From RBG-16-42-24 sp964396785 (lineage in GTDB: Bacteria; Patescibacteriota; Microgenomatia; UBA8517), in assembly GCA_964396785.1 (NCBI GenBank), contig CAYNFU010000006.1, forward strand, positions 1 to 33,229: a DNA stretch of 33,229 nucleotides, read 5' to 3'. The notes beneath the pieces were generated by a model. It was not told the origin of the DNA and searched no databases. It saw nothing but the letters and a program-made list of their open reading frames with translations. The position numbers and the translations under genes are program-made. Below, one piece after another: positions 13,622 through 23,030 of the stretch. Position 1 is the first letter of the stretch; the number at the start of each line of letters is the position of its first letter.

Positions 13622-16600
13622 CTATTCTACACCAAGAAGGGCTTCTCCTTCAAGAACTTTTGTAATTTGTTTAGCCAGAGTCTCGTTCCAGGAAATCCTA
13701 AAGGGTAGAATCAGCTTTTGAGAATTTCCTTCAAAGACCAAAACGACTTCGTTATCTCCCGGGGCATCGATGAGCAGTTTTTTAAGCCCTCTTAATGCCT
13801 CTTGCGGAGTTTCTTTGGGAATCTTAATAAGAAGTTGTCTTTGAGAGTTTGTGCGAGTTTCCAGTGTATCTATCGCTTCTGCAATTAATGAGGGAGACTC
13901 CTCACGGCTATCTACTCTACCGGTTATCAAAAGCGGTTTATAGTCTATCCAATAACTCCTCGTCTTATCAAATATCCTCGGAAATACGACTACTTCTATC
14001 GAACCGGTCTCGTCTTCAATCCTTACAAAGGCCATTTCCTGAGCACTTCTTTTAGTTATAATTATTCTTACATCAGATACCACCCCCGCAACCCGAACGG
14101 TTTCTCCAAAGGTCTGATGTGGAGAAATTTCGAATATTTTGTGCGTCGCTTCAAGGGAAAGTGGCCCAATAATCTCTCCGACCGGTCGAGCGGAAAGGGA
14201 AAAACCAAGCAGTTGTCTTTCAAGCGCTTGCAGTTCTTCGTCGCTAAACTCGGGGATGCCCTCTCTCTCCCTCTTAATTTCAGCTTTTTTAATGGGAGGC
14301 TCTTCCCTAAATAAATCTTGTTGTCCGGATAACTTCAAAGGTTTTACCGTCTTGGTCCTTACGTTCTCAAGAGCAGAAAGAAGTGCGGCCCTGCCCCCAA
14401 AAGCCGAGAGTGCCCCCACTTTTATCAGGCTCTCAAGAACCTTCTTATTTACTTTCCTTGCGTCAACTTTGGAACATAGGTCGTAAAGAGAGATAAATCT
14501 CCCTTCCTTTCTGGCCAAAAGGATTGCCTCGATTGCCGCAACTCCCACATTTTTGATTGCTGAAATTCCAAACCTTATCGCTCTCCCGGTTAGAGAGTTT
14601 TTATCTGCTTTTATTTCAAAACCGACATTGCTTTCATTAATGTCGGGGGGAAGAACTTTTATCTTCATCCGTCTACATTCAGCGACTGCGGTTGAAATTT
14701 TTTCAGAGTCCCCACTCTCGGCGCTTAGTAGAGCCGTCATATATTCTACCGGGTAGTTTGCCTTCATATAAGCAGTTTGATAGGCGACCATTCCATAACT
14801 TGCGGCGTGGGCTTTATTAAATCCATAGCCGCTAAATGGTTCAATTAGTCTAAAAAGCTCCTCTGCAATTTCCCGACTAACGCCTTTTGCAACGGCTCCC
14901 TCGGTAAACTTGGCTTTTTGTTTCTCCATTTCAGCCGGGATTTTCTTCCCAACTGCTTTTCTAAATTTGTCCGCCTCTTCCCAGGTGTAACCCGCAATAT
15001 TTATCGCAGTCATAAAAACGTCGTCCTGGTAAACTATGAGCCCGTACGATTTTCCTAAATATTCTTTCATTCTTTTATCGATAAAAACGACCTTTTTGGC
15101 ATTATTTTTTCTCTCAATATATGCTGGAATCTGAGCCATAGGCCCAGGTCTATAAAGGGCTACCATCGCCATCAAGTCCTCAACCATTGTGGGTTTCAAT
15201 TCTTTTAAATATCTAGTCATACCCGAACCCGACAGCTGGAAAACCCCCATGGTCTCGCCGCGAGATAGCATTTCAAACGTTTTTTTGTCGTTAACGGGAA
15301 TTTCGTGAAGGTCAATAGTTAACCCCCTTGTCTCTCGCACGATACGTATTGACTCTCCCAAAATTGAAAGGTTCCTTAGACCCAGTAAATCGAATTTAAG
15401 AAGCCCAATGGCCTCCCCTGGAGACACATTAGGGTCGAGTGCGTCCATATCGTACTGGGTAATAACTTTCCTGCCCTCGGGGTCAAGCTGGACTGGGGTA
15501 AATTCAATAATATCGTTCGGTGCAATAACAAGCCCCGCCGCATGCACCGAAACGTGTCGGGCATTTCCTTCTACTTGTTTTGCCAAATCAATAATCTTTT
15601 TGGCGTCAGAATCATTCTCATAAAGATTTTTTAGGTCGGGAGTGACATTTAAGGCTTTGTCTATGCTCATTGGAAATCCTTGTGAACCCAGGGGAATGAG
15701 TTTTGCTATTCTATCTCCTGAGGAGTAGGGATATCCTAATACTCTTGCAATATCGCGTACGGCGGCTTTGGCCAACATTCTTCCAAAGGTGCAAATTTGG
15801 GCAACCTTGTCGTGTCCGTATTTTTCTCCCATGTAGTTTATTACCTCCTCGCGCCTATCGTCGGCGATATCAAAGTCAATATCTGGTGGTGAAGGCCTCC
15901 AGGGAGTCAAAAACCTCTCAAAGGGAAGCTCATAAGTTAAGGGGTTAATGTTTACTATTCCTATGGCAAAAGCTACCAAGGATCCCGCGGTAGAGCCTCT
16001 AGTGTTGGTAACAATACCCCTTTCTTGCGCCCACCTGGCCATGTCTGACATTATTAGAAAGTAAGTCGAATAGCCCTTTTTTTTGATGGTATCAAGCTCG
16101 TATTCCAACCTTTCTTTTGCTTCCTTTGAGGCGTTAGGTAATTTCTCTTTTAAACCTTCTCTCGCCCTAATTGAGAGTTCCTCTTCAGGATTCTTGCCTT
16201 CGGTGAGCTCGTATTTGGGAAAATACCATTTATCGAGAGTCAGAGCTAAATCACATTTATCGGCTACTTTAACGGTATTTTCCAACGACTCAGGAATATC
16301 TGAAAAAAGTTCTTGCATTTCCTCTGGTGATTTAATGTAAAAAGAAGGTGAATCGATAAATCTCAAGCGGTTTATGTCGCTCACATTTTTACCCGTTGCT
16401 ATACACACCAGAGAATCTTGCGCATTAGCGTCTTCTTTAGCTACATAGTGGGCATCGTTGGTACAAAGAACTGGTATGCCAAGAGTTCTGCTCAAGCTTT
16501 TGACACCGCCGAATATTTTCTCCTCATTTTCGGCCATCGCGAGGAGTTTGTCCTTGAGTTCCTGGTTGTCGGCATCTGGAACGAATTTGTCGTACTCGTG

Positions 16601-17131
16601 CCTTTGAACCTCGAAATAATAATCTTTCCCAAAGACATCTAAAAACCACTCCGCAATTTTTTTTGCCTCCCCAAGGTTTCCTGAAATTAAGCTTTGCGCA
16701 AGCTCACCCTGGGCACAAGCCGACGTGCATATTAGGCCTTTTGAATATTTTGCCAAGGTCTCTCTGTCAACCCGAGGCCTATAATAGTACCCTTCGAGGT
16801 GGGCAATTGAAGATAGTCTCATAAGGTTCCCGTACCCTTCTTTGTCTTTCGCTAAAAGTAAAAGATGATAATTTTGAAATTTTCCCCTTTCTGGTCTCTC
16901 TTTAAGATTTACGTTCGTAGTGTAGCCCTCCATTCCTAATATCGGTTTTATCCCTTCTTTGAGGCATCTCTTGTAAAATTCCACTACCCCATACATTACC
17001 CCGTGGTCTGTTATGGCAACCGCATCCATCCCCGAAGATTTGACGTGGGAAATTAGGTCGTTAACTTTTGATAAACCATCAAGAAGAGAATATTCCGTAT
17101 GAACGTGGAGGTGTACGAATTTTTTTGCCAT
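13622..17131 (-). CDS. dnaE: DNA polymerase III alpha subunit
   Basis: The replicative C-family polymerase, 1169 aa and full length. Domains in order are an N-terminal PHP domain (HLHVHTEYSLLDG at 7-19, ITDHG at 40-44), the palm with catalytic Asp pair D419/D421 in PPDIDFDIAD and the third-Asp block GLLKFDLLGL, a fingers/HhH region (GYGFNKAHAASYG), and a C-terminal OB fold (VRVAGVVSDVRIIITKRSA). The PHP metal ligands look intact (H9, H11, D18, D42/H43, E68, H89, C138, D226, H228), unlike in E. coli. A TATAAT box at 17147-17142 lies 10 nt before the ATG. bL19 follows 6 nt downstream. Confidence 0.97.
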   Translation of the reverse strand: MAKKFVHLHVHTEYSLLDGLSKVNDLISHVKSSGMDAVAITDHGVMYGVVEFYKRCLKEGIKPILGMEGYTTNVNLKERPERGKFQNYHLLLLAKDKEGYGNLMRLSSIAHLEGYYYRPRVDRETLAKYSKGLICTSACAQGELAQSLISGNLGEAKKIAEWFLDVFGKDYYFEVQRHEYDKFVPDADNQELKDKLLAMAENEEKIFGGVKSLSRTLGIPVLCTNDAHYVAKEDANAQDSLVCIATGKNVSDINRLRFIDSPSFYIKSPEEMQELFSDIPESLENTVKVADKCDLALTLDKWYFPKYELTEGKNPEEELSIRAREGLKEKLPNASKEAKERLEYELDTIKKKGYSTYFLIMSDMARWAQERGIVTNTRGSTAGSLVAFAIGIVNINPLTYELPFERFLTPWRPSPPDIDFDIADDRREEVINYMGEKYGHDKVAQICTFGRMLAKAAVRDIARVLGYPYSSGDRIAKLIPLGSQGFPMSIDKALNVTPDLKNLYENDSDAKKIIDLAKQVEGNARHVSVHAAGLVIAPNDIIEFTPVQLDPEGRKVITQYDMDALDPNVSPGEAIGLLKFDLLGLRNLSILGESIRIVRETRGLTIDLHEIPVNDKKTFEMLSRGETMGVFQLSGSGMTRYLKELKPTMVEDLMAMVALYRPGPMAQIPAYIERKNNAKKVVFIDKRMKEYLGKSYGLIVYQDDVFMTAINIAGYTWEEADKFRKAVGKKIPAEMEKQKAKFTEGAVAKGVSREIAEELFRLIEPFSGYGFNKAHAASYGMVAYQTAYMKANYPVEYMTALLSAESGDSEKISTAVAECRRMKIKVLPPDINESNVGFEIKADKNSLTGRAIRFGISAIKNVGVAAIEAILLARKEGRFISLYDLCSKVDARKVNKKVLESLIKVGALSAFGGRAALLSALENVRTKTVKPLKLSGQQDLFREEPPIKKAEIKREREGIPEFSDEELQALERQLLGFSLSARPVGEIIGPLSLEATHKIFEISPHQTFGETVRVAGVVSDVRIIITKRSAQEMAFVRIEDETGSIEVVVFPRIFDKTRSYWIDYKPLLITGRVDSREESPSLIAEAIDTLETRTNSQRQLLIKIPKETPQEALRGLKKLLIDAPGDNEVVLVFEGNSQKLILPFRISWNETLAKQITKVLEGEALLGVE

Positions 17132-17141
17132 AGGCTTACTT

Positions 17142-17147
17142 ATTATA
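17142..17147 (-). promoter_or_regulatory. -10 box upstream of dnaE
   Basis: TATAAT on the minus strand ends 10 nt before the dnaE ATG, so the predicted transcript leader is about 3-4 nt. The -35 region is not recognisable. Confidence 0.45.
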
Positions 17148-17173
17148 CATTTTCCTTTCGTCTTATTTTTGGG

Positions 17174-18499
17174 TTATTTATTTTGAAGTTTTGCCTTCAA
17201 CTTCCTCAGAACAGTTGCCGGGTCACCTCGCCCTTTGAGCTCCTTCTGGACACTTCCCACTAAGTATCCGAGGACCTGCTCTTTGCCCTTTTGATAATCC
17301 TCAACAGCTTTTCCTTCTTTCCCTATAACCTCGTCCACCGCCTGGGTAACAATTACATCTGAAATATAGCCTATTTTCGTAAGTTCGACCAAACTTTTTA
17401 TAAGTTCTGAGGGCTCTTTAAACTTTTTATCGAGAGCTTTATTGACCATTGCGTCGGCAATAGTTTTTGTACCGACCGCGTGTTTTTCTCCTTCCTTAAC
17501 AGCATCTTCGAAATACCTACTCCTTTTACTATCTGCCGTAATTAAACTCATATAATTCTCGGGGAGGCCGTATGTAGCTCTAAATCTTTCAATTTTCTGC
17601 CACGGAAGTTCGGGGATGTCCTTCCTAATTCCCTCAATTTTTTCTTGGGGTATGGCTATTGGAGGAATATCTGGTTCTGGAAAATATCTGTAATCTTGGG
17701 CTTCTTCTTTAGACCTTTGAGAAAAAGTAGAACCTCCTTCCTCGTCGTAACCTCTCGTTTCCTGTTTTGGCTTTTTACCTTGACTAATAAGACTTCTCTG
17801 CCTTGAAACTTCGGAATTTATGGCTTTAACCAAAAACCTGAAAGAATTTATATTTTTTAGCTCCACCTTATAATCCGGAAGAGGGTCATTTTCCCCTCTT
17901 ATTGAAACATTTGCCTCAAGCCTCATCGAACCCTTTTCCATATCGGCCGTTGAGATATCTAAAGTGCGAACCGTTGCCTGAACACTTTTCAGAAATTCCG
18001 AGACCTCCTCGGCGTCTACGAAATCGGGTTCAGTTACTAGTTCGAGAAGCGGAACCCCGCTTCTATTAAAGTCGATAAGACTTACCTTTCTGCCGTTAAC
18101 TTCGGTATGAAGTAATTTTCCGGTATCTTCCTCAAGGTGAATTCTTCTTATTCTTATCTTTTTACCTACCGGACTTTGCCAAAACCCGTCTACACAAATG
18201 GGGATATCGTACTGACTTATCTGATAAGCTTTAGGGAGGTCAGGGTAAAAATAATGTTTTCTGTCGAATTTGGTCAGGCTGTTTACTCTGCAGGAAAACG
18301 CGAGGCCGAAAGCGAGGGTCGAATCTATCGCCTTGACGTTTACATAGGGGAGAGCTCCCGGAAGTCCTAGGCAAATGGGACATACCTGGGTGTTTGCTTT
18401 TTTGGCAAAATGGTCTGCCGAGCATCCGCAGAACATTTTAGTTATTGTTGCGAGCTCTACGTGAACCTCTAAACCGATTACGGGTGATAAATTAGCCAT
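17174..18499 (-). CDS. gatB: Asp-tRNA(Asn)/Glu-tRNA(Gln) amidotransferase subunit B
   Basis: The tRNA-binding kinase subunit of GatCAB, which activates misacylated Glu-tRNA(Gln) or Asp-tRNA(Asn). It is 441 aa, a little shorter than the usual ~475. It has GLEVHVEL at the N-terminus, a zinc-binding CGC...CPIC pair in residues 24-43, HLEEDTGKL, the DFNRSGVPLLELVTEPD block, YRYFPEPDIPP and a YqeY-like helical tail ending GYLVGSVQKEL...VLRKLKAKL. It is separated from gatA by an MFS transporter gene whose end overlaps gatB by 8 bp, an unusual order. The complex implies indirect Gln/Asn-tRNA synthesis. Confidence 0.96.
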   Translation of the reverse strand: MANLSPVIGLEVHVELATITKMFCGCSADHFAKKANTQVCPICLGLPGALPYVNVKAIDSTLAFGLAFSCRVNSLTKFDRKHYFYPDLPKAYQISQYDIPICVDGFWQSPVGKKIRIRRIHLEEDTGKLLHTEVNGRKVSLIDFNRSGVPLLELVTEPDFVDAEEVSEFLKSVQATVRTLDISTADMEKGSMRLEANVSIRGENDPLPDYKVELKNINSFRFLVKAINSEVSRQRSLISQGKKPKQETRGYDEEGGSTFSQRSKEEAQDYRYFPEPDIPPIAIPQEKIEGIRKDIPELPWQKIERFRATYGLPENYMSLITADSKRSRYFEDAVKEGEKHAVGTKTIADAMVNKALDKKFKEPSELIKSLVELTKIGYISDVIVTQAVDEVIGKEGKAVEDYQKGKEQVLGYLVGSVQKELKGRGDPATVLRKLKAKLQNK

Positions 18500-19751
18500 T
18501 TGCTAGATCCTCCTGAATAAACTTCTCCCCATAATTTTTGGAAACCAAGAAAGCTCCCAAGGTAAACGAGGCCAATATAAAAATTAAAAACTTAACCCCG
18601 AAAAGCTCGCTAAGGGCTCCTGAGAATATTATTGGAAAAAGCGTGGCAATTGTTGAAAGGAACCAAAAGTTTCCGAAGACCCTTCCTCTGAAACCTCCGG
18701 GAGTTGACGCTTGTAAAAATGTAATCGCTGGAACTATTATTCCTACAAAAGAAAAACCTGACATAAAAAATAGAGGAAATGCGATAAAGAGCCTCAAAAC
18801 GCCCTCGAATTCTGGAACCAAAAAACCCAGCAAAAATAGAGAAAAAGTAAGAACCATAAAAGAGGTATCTATAATTTTTTTCTTGCGGGTCTTAGCTCTA
18901 AGGAGCTTGCTAACAAATATTGAGCTTGTAATTGCTCCAAGACCCGATGAGGTTGCGGCAAAAACAATACCCGTTGAAACGGAAATGCCAAGGATACTAA
19001 GCAAAAGAGCCGGCATATTTACCACGGCCACCCACATAGCAATTTGACACGATAAAAGAAGAATAAAAGGCGCAAGAACCTTGCGATTTTCTTTGATAAA
19101 ATTGTATCCTTCTATAATCCTGCCGAAGAAATCGAGTAGCCCTTTTTCTAAACTCGCCGGAAGTTCTTCAGAAGGCTTAAGTTTAGGTAAAAAAGTAACA
19201 CTCACGAATGCGGCAAAAAGAAGCAATGCGGCGATAAAGAGGGTGTTAGAAAATCCCAAAAAGTGACTCAAAATTCCTGCAGCTATAAAACCGACCATTA
19301 CCGACGCCTGTTGGGTAAGAAGAAATAAAGAGTTTGCTTGAGGAAGATTTTCTTTATCAACGAGTGAAGGAAGGGAGGCCGCCTCGGCGGGTACATAGAA
19401 TTGATTAAGGAGGGAATAAGCCACAGCTACTCCGTAGAGCAAAAAGACACCGCTGCCTGATAAAACTCCGTAGGAGAAAATAACTAGAGCTTGAAAAAAG
19501 TTTGTAATCATAAGGAGAAGTCTTCTATCTACCATATCCACCGAGGCAGAGGCGAAAGGTCCTATGACGATTGCAGGAAGAGCATAGCAAATCCAAAGAA
19601 GCGACGTGGCAATAGATGAACCGGTTTCTGAAAAAAGCCTTATAAGAAGAAGGAAATTAGTCAGGTTTATGGTTAGCTGGGAAAGGATTTGTGAAATCCA
19701 GAGGTAAACAAACTTCTTATTTTTGATAACTGGTTTAAATTCACCTAGCAT
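18492..19751 (-). CDS. MFS transporter (DHA3/MFS_3-like)
   Basis: A 419-aa integral membrane protein with about 12 hydrophobic segments. The N-terminal YLWISQILSQ, the first cytoplasmic loop GPFASASVDMVDRR and FYVPAEAASLPSLV resemble the MFS_3 group of efflux-type facilitators, in which DRR after the second or third helix is characteristic. The substrate is unknown. It lies 1 nt after gatA and overlaps gatB by 8 bp, so it is embedded in an operon for tRNA amidation. No base-composition shift was obvious by eye. The membrane class is certain, the subfamily moderately so. Confidence 0.88.
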   Translation of the reverse strand: MLGEFKPVIKNKKFVYLWISQILSQLTINLTNFLLLIRLFSETGSSIATSLLWICYALPAIVIGPFASASVDMVDRRLLLMITNFFQALVIFSYGVLSGSGVFLLYGVAVAYSLLNQFYVPAEAASLPSLVDKENLPQANSLFLLTQQASVMVGFIAAGILSHFLGFSNTLFIAALLLFAAFVSVTFLPKLKPSEELPASLEKGLLDFFGRIIEGYNFIKENRKVLAPFILLLSCQIAMWVAVVNMPALLLSILGISVSTGIVFAATSSGLGAITSSIFVSKLLRAKTRKKKIIDTSFMVLTFSLFLLGFLVPEFEGVLRLFIAFPLFFMSGFSFVGIIVPAITFLQASTPGGFRGRVFGNFWFLSTIATLFPIIFSGALSELFGVKFLIFILASFTLGAFLVSKNYGEKFIQEDLANG

Positions 19752-19752
19752 T

Positions 19753-21156
19753 TTAGATATGCGCTACATTAGGCTTATAGCCTGTCGCTTTTTCAAAAAT
19801 ATTTCCCAACTGAAAGAGCACGTCCTCCGAAAACCTTGGGCCTAAAAGCTGAAACCCTAAAGGTAAACCTTCACCGCTAAAGCCGAAGGGCAAGGAAAGC
19901 CCCGGTATTCCGGCGAGGTTTCCCGCCACGGTTAAAATATCGGCCAAATACATCTTTAGAGGGTCCGAAGCTTTTTCCCCTAACCTGAAGGGCGGCGTTG
20001 GAGAAACGGGTGCAATTATGGCATCGACTTTTTCAAATACTTTTTCGAAATCTTCTATTATTTTAGAGCGAACTTTCATGGCTTTTAAGTAATAGGCGTC
20101 GTAATACCCGGCCGAAAGTACATAAGTGCCGAGCATTATCCGGCGTTTGGCTTCTGCCCCAAAGCTTTGGCGTCCGTTTCCGTATCTCACTCCGTCGTAA
20201 CGCCCTAAGTTTGAAGATACCTCGGCTGGCGAAATAATATAATAAACTGATATTGCATATTTAGTGTGCGGAAGTGAAACTTCAGTAAGTTCCACCCCCT
20301 CCTTCTCAAAAACTTTTGCAGCTTCCCTAACCCTTTGCTCAACACTTGGGTCAACTCCTCCTATAAAGTATTCTTTCGGAATTCCTATTTTCATTTTTGC
20401 TTTTGGTTTTAAAAAGGGAGAATTTTTGACGGTCCCGTCTCTCCCGTCTTCCCCTTTTGTAACAGAAAAAACCCTTTTAATATCCTCAGTACACCTTCCA
20501 AAGTGTCCCATTGAGTCCAAAGAGGAAGCCATGGCTACCACTCCATATCTTGATACTGCCCCAAAGGTTGGCTTAAGTCCTAATACCCCACAAAAGTTAG
20601 CCGGTTGACGGACTGAGCCTCCCGTATCAGTTCCAGAAGCCCATAAGGTCAAATTTGCCGCAACAGCTGCGGCCGAACCACTGGAGGATCCACCTGGAAC
20701 ATAATTTAAATTCCAGGGGTTTTTAGTCGGTCCAAAATCTGAATTTTCGCCTGAGGCCCCATGTGCCCACGCGTCGCAATTTGTTTTACCCAGTGTAATT
20801 GCCCCGGCTTTATCTGCCCTTGCTACATACGTCGCTGAATAGGCAGGGATATAAGACTCTAATACTTTTGAACCAGCCGTAGTTCGTATTCCCTCTGTTA
20901 GAAAGAGATCCTTGTAGGAGACGCACGTGCCGAGTAGAGGATAATCTTCAAACGCCTTAGTACTGTAGTCTTCGATTAATCTATCAACTTTTTTAGCAGA
21001 CTTATATGCGGCTTCCTCGCTTATGGTCAAAAAGCAATTTAACCGGCTGTTTTGGACATTAATTTTAGCTAAATAGGCATCAACCAACTCAACAGCCTTG
21101 AATTTCTTATTTATTAAGCCACTCTGGGTACTTTCAATTGTTAAAGGAGTTTCCAT
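19753..21156 (-). CDS. gatA: Asp-tRNA(Asn)/Glu-tRNA(Gln) amidotransferase subunit A
   Basis: The glutaminase subunit of GatCAB in the amidase-signature family, 467 aa. The Ser-cisSer-Lys triad is intact: K82 in SYKDLF, cis-Ser S157 in PGGSSSGSAA, and nucleophile S181 in GTDTGGSVRQP, with the spacing expected for GatA. It ends in LPLGFQLLGPRFSEDVLFQLG, typical of the subunit. It releases ammonia from glutamine and passes it to GatB. It lies 2 nt after gatC, consistent with a gatC-gatA transcriptional unit from the promoter in front of gatC. Confidence 0.96.
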   Translation of the reverse strand: METPLTIESTQSGLINKKFKAVELVDAYLAKINVQNSRLNCFLTISEEAAYKSAKKVDRLIEDYSTKAFEDYPLLGTCVSYKDLFLTEGIRTTAGSKVLESYIPAYSATYVARADKAGAITLGKTNCDAWAHGASGENSDFGPTKNPWNLNYVPGGSSSGSAAAVAANLTLWASGTDTGGSVRQPANFCGVLGLKPTFGAVSRYGVVAMASSLDSMGHFGRCTEDIKRVFSVTKGEDGRDGTVKNSPFLKPKAKMKIGIPKEYFIGGVDPSVEQRVREAAKVFEKEGVELTEVSLPHTKYAISVYYIISPAEVSSNLGRYDGVRYGNGRQSFGAEAKRRIMLGTYVLSAGYYDAYYLKAMKVRSKIIEDFEKVFEKVDAIIAPVSPTPPFRLGEKASDPLKMYLADILTVAGNLAGIPGLSLPFGFSGEGLPLGFQLLGPRFSEDVLFQLGNIFEKATGYKPNVAHI

Positions 21157-21158
21157 GT

Positions 21159-21458
21159 CTACTTTTCTTTAGTTATTACCTGGGGCACGACAAAATAATT
21201 GTTATGAATTTTTTCTGTTCCTGAAAGGGCTTTCTCGGAGCTAATTGACTCTCCTCCCTCACCATCTTCCCGAAATACATTCGTCAACCCAGTTGTTTGG
21301 CTTGTAGGTTCGACGTCTTTGGTGTCGACCTCACCTAGTTCGCTGACATAATTAACTACGTCCGAGAGTTGCTTCTCGAAGGTAGATATTTCGGAAGGAC
21401 TAAGACTTAGTTTCGCTAATTTCGCAACGTGGAGTACTTCCTTTTTAGTGAGCTTCAT
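21159..21458 (-). CDS. gatC: Asp-tRNA(Asn)/Glu-tRNA(Gln) amidotransferase subunit C
   Basis: A 99-aa subunit that wraps round GatA and tethers it to GatB. The family pattern is visible: HVAKLAKLSLSPSEISTFEKQ in the N-terminal helices, then VDTKDVEPTSQ and LTNVFREDG in the extended linker. It is the first gene of the gatC-gatA-MFS-gatB unit. No Shine-Dalgarno is visible. A TTGCGC/17 bp/TATCAT promoter places the start of the RNA 1-2 nt before the ATG. Confidence 0.95.
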   Translation of the reverse strand: MKLTKKEVLHVAKLAKLSLSPSEISTFEKQLSDVVNYVSELGEVDTKDVEPTSQTTGLTNVFREDGEGGESISSEKALSGTEKIHNNYFVVPQVITKEK

Positions 21459-21466
21459 TTCACACT

Positions 21467-21495
21467 ATGATAACTCGGAGGTAGGTGGCGCGCAA
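21467..21495 (-). promoter_or_regulatory. Promoter of gatC-gatA-MFS-gatB
   Basis: On the minus strand TTGCGC (21495-21490), a 17-bp spacer and TATCAT (21472-21467) lie in the gap after htpX. The -10 ends 8 nt before the gatC ATG, so the predicted leader is about 1-2 nt. Confidence 0.45.
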
Positions 21496-21501
21496 GGAGG
21501 G

Positions 21502-22422
21502 TTAAGCCATTTCTTTCAAGGCTTTTAATCTATCCTCAAGCGGTGGATGGGTATTAAAAAGAGAAGAAAACCAACCTACTGTACCGTGCCCCTTCTCCTT
21601 AAAAGGATTTTCAATGTAAAGATGGGCTGTTGCTTTATTTGCGGCTTCGAGCGGCTCATGGTCCTTTGATATTTTCAAAAGCGCCGAGATGAGTCCCTGC
21701 GGTTGTCTAGTTAAGGCAACGGATGAGGCATCCGCAAAAAATTCTCTTCTCCTGGAAACTGCAAGTTGAATAAGTTGGGCAACAATAGGAGAGATTATTG
21801 CGAAAATTAAACCCAAAATTAAAAAAATTGCACCCGTTCCGCCCCGACGCCCGCCTCGGCTTCTGAAACTTACTCTTAGGAAAAAGTCGGCCAGAAGGGC
21901 AACTGTTCCTACTAGTATGGCTACTATTGCCATAAGCCTGGTGTCGTAATTTTTTATGTGAGATAGCTCGTGAGCAATTACCCCTTCAAGCTCGGTTCTA
22001 TCTAGTTTTTCTAAAAGACCAGTGGTCGCACAAACTACTGCGTGCTGGGGATCTCGCCCTGTAGCAAAAGCGTTAGGGGCAGAATCTTCAATAACATAAA
22101 GATTGGGTTTGGGAATACCCGATGCAATGCTTAAATTTTCGGTTACTGTGAAAAAAAGAAAATCTCTCTTCCTGTCGGCGGGTCGAGCACCAGAAATACC
22201 CAAGATTATTTTGTCGCTAAAATAGTAGCTTGCAAAACTAAGGAGTCCAGAAATTATTAAAGCTATTCCTGCAACTCCCAGTCCACCAGGTTCGTAACCA
22301 TAGTAGGCCGCCAAACCATTTGAAATGAAATAAACGGCTAACGTTACAAAAAGAATGAAAAAAACAATAATAATTACACTCTTTCTGCGATTAGCAGCTT
22401 GCGCTTCGTAGATATTTATCAT
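21502..22422 (-). CDS. htpX: HtpX-like membrane metalloprotease (M48)
   Basis: A 306-aa zinc protease that degrades damaged membrane proteins. Two membrane segments come before the catalytic domain (about 15-34 and 48-66). The HELSH motif (H151, E152, H155) and the downstream third ligand E228 in RREFFADA are present, with further hydrophobic segments between them (about 165-180 and 198-222). The C-terminal NTHPPLEDRLKAL is characteristic of M48B. It begins 1 nt after lemA, the common lemA-htpX pair. Expression probably comes from the lemA transcript. Confidence 0.95.
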   Translation of the reverse strand: MINIYEAQAANRRKSVIIIVFFILFVTLAVYFISNGLAAYYGYEPGGLGVAGIALIISGLLSFASYYFSDKIILGISGARPADRKRDFLFFTVTENLSIASGIPKPNLYVIEDSAPNAFATGRDPQHAVVCATTGLLEKLDRTELEGVIAHELSHIKNYDTRLMAIVAILVGTVALLADFFLRVSFRSRGGRRGGTGAIFLILGLIFAIISPIVAQLIQLAVSRRREFFADASSVALTRQPQGLISALLKISKDHEPLEAANKATAHLYIENPFKEKGHGTVGWFSSLFNTHPPLEDRLKALKEMA

Positions 22423-22423
22423 T

Positions 22424-23005
22424 TCAAAGGTTGACCTTTGGAGACTTTGTTTCGGATTGCAAAACCTCTACGTGTTCGCCTTTTTCCGGTGTGATTATAC
22501 CCGGGAGTTCTGCAAAGCCAAACATACCCGCAACGACACTTGAGGGCATTGTCACTCGTCGCACATTATAGTCAGCTGTCAAATCAATTACTAAACGTCT
22601 GGCATACATCACTTTATCGGCCGTATCTCTTAATTCATCCATAAGTTTCCCAACAACCTCTGATGCTTTAAGTTCAGGATTATCTTCAACGGCAATTTTG
22701 ATGCTTGGCAGTATATTTGCTAATCTACTCCCTGCATCAGCCATTTTTTGGACGTCTCCGGACTCAACTGCCCTAGCAATTTCTTTCCTTGCATTTGCCA
22801 AATCCTCAAAAATTCCTTTTTCGTGCCTGAGATAACCTTTTGTGCTATTTTCTAAATTAGGGATTAAATCAGACTGTCTTTTTAGCTGATTTCCTATTTC
22901 TTGAACAGCGGCTTTAATTCTAGCCTTGGCTGACGCAAAAAAGTTGTAGGTTGAAATAACCCAAATAACCAAAATAACAAGTATTATTATTAAAACATAA
23001 CCCAT
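22424..23005 (-). CDS. lemA: LemA family protein
   Basis: A 193-aa protein with one N-terminal membrane anchor (about 3-20) and an elongated helical domain exposed to the other side. Family blocks are NFFASAKARIKAAVQEI, RQSDLIPNLENSTKGYLRHE, and the later YNVRRVTMPSSVVAGMFGF. The short tail is charged. LemA proteins are frequently coupled to HtpX or other M48 proteases, as here (1 nt gap); a modulator role is inferred. GGGGGTGATT about 6-8 nt before the ATG is a strong Shine-Dalgarno, which implies a leadered mRNA. Confidence 0.93.
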   Translation of the reverse strand: MGYVLIIILVILVIWVISTYNFFASAKARIKAAVQEIGNQLKRQSDLIPNLENSTKGYLRHEKGIFEDLANARKEIARAVESGDVQKMADAGSRLANILPSIKIAVEDNPELKASEVVGKLMDELRDTADKVMYARRLVIDLTADYNVRRVTMPSSVVAGMFGFAELPGIITPEKGEHVEVLQSETKSPKVNL

Positions 23006-23030
23006 TTAATAATCACCCCCAGTCACTTTT

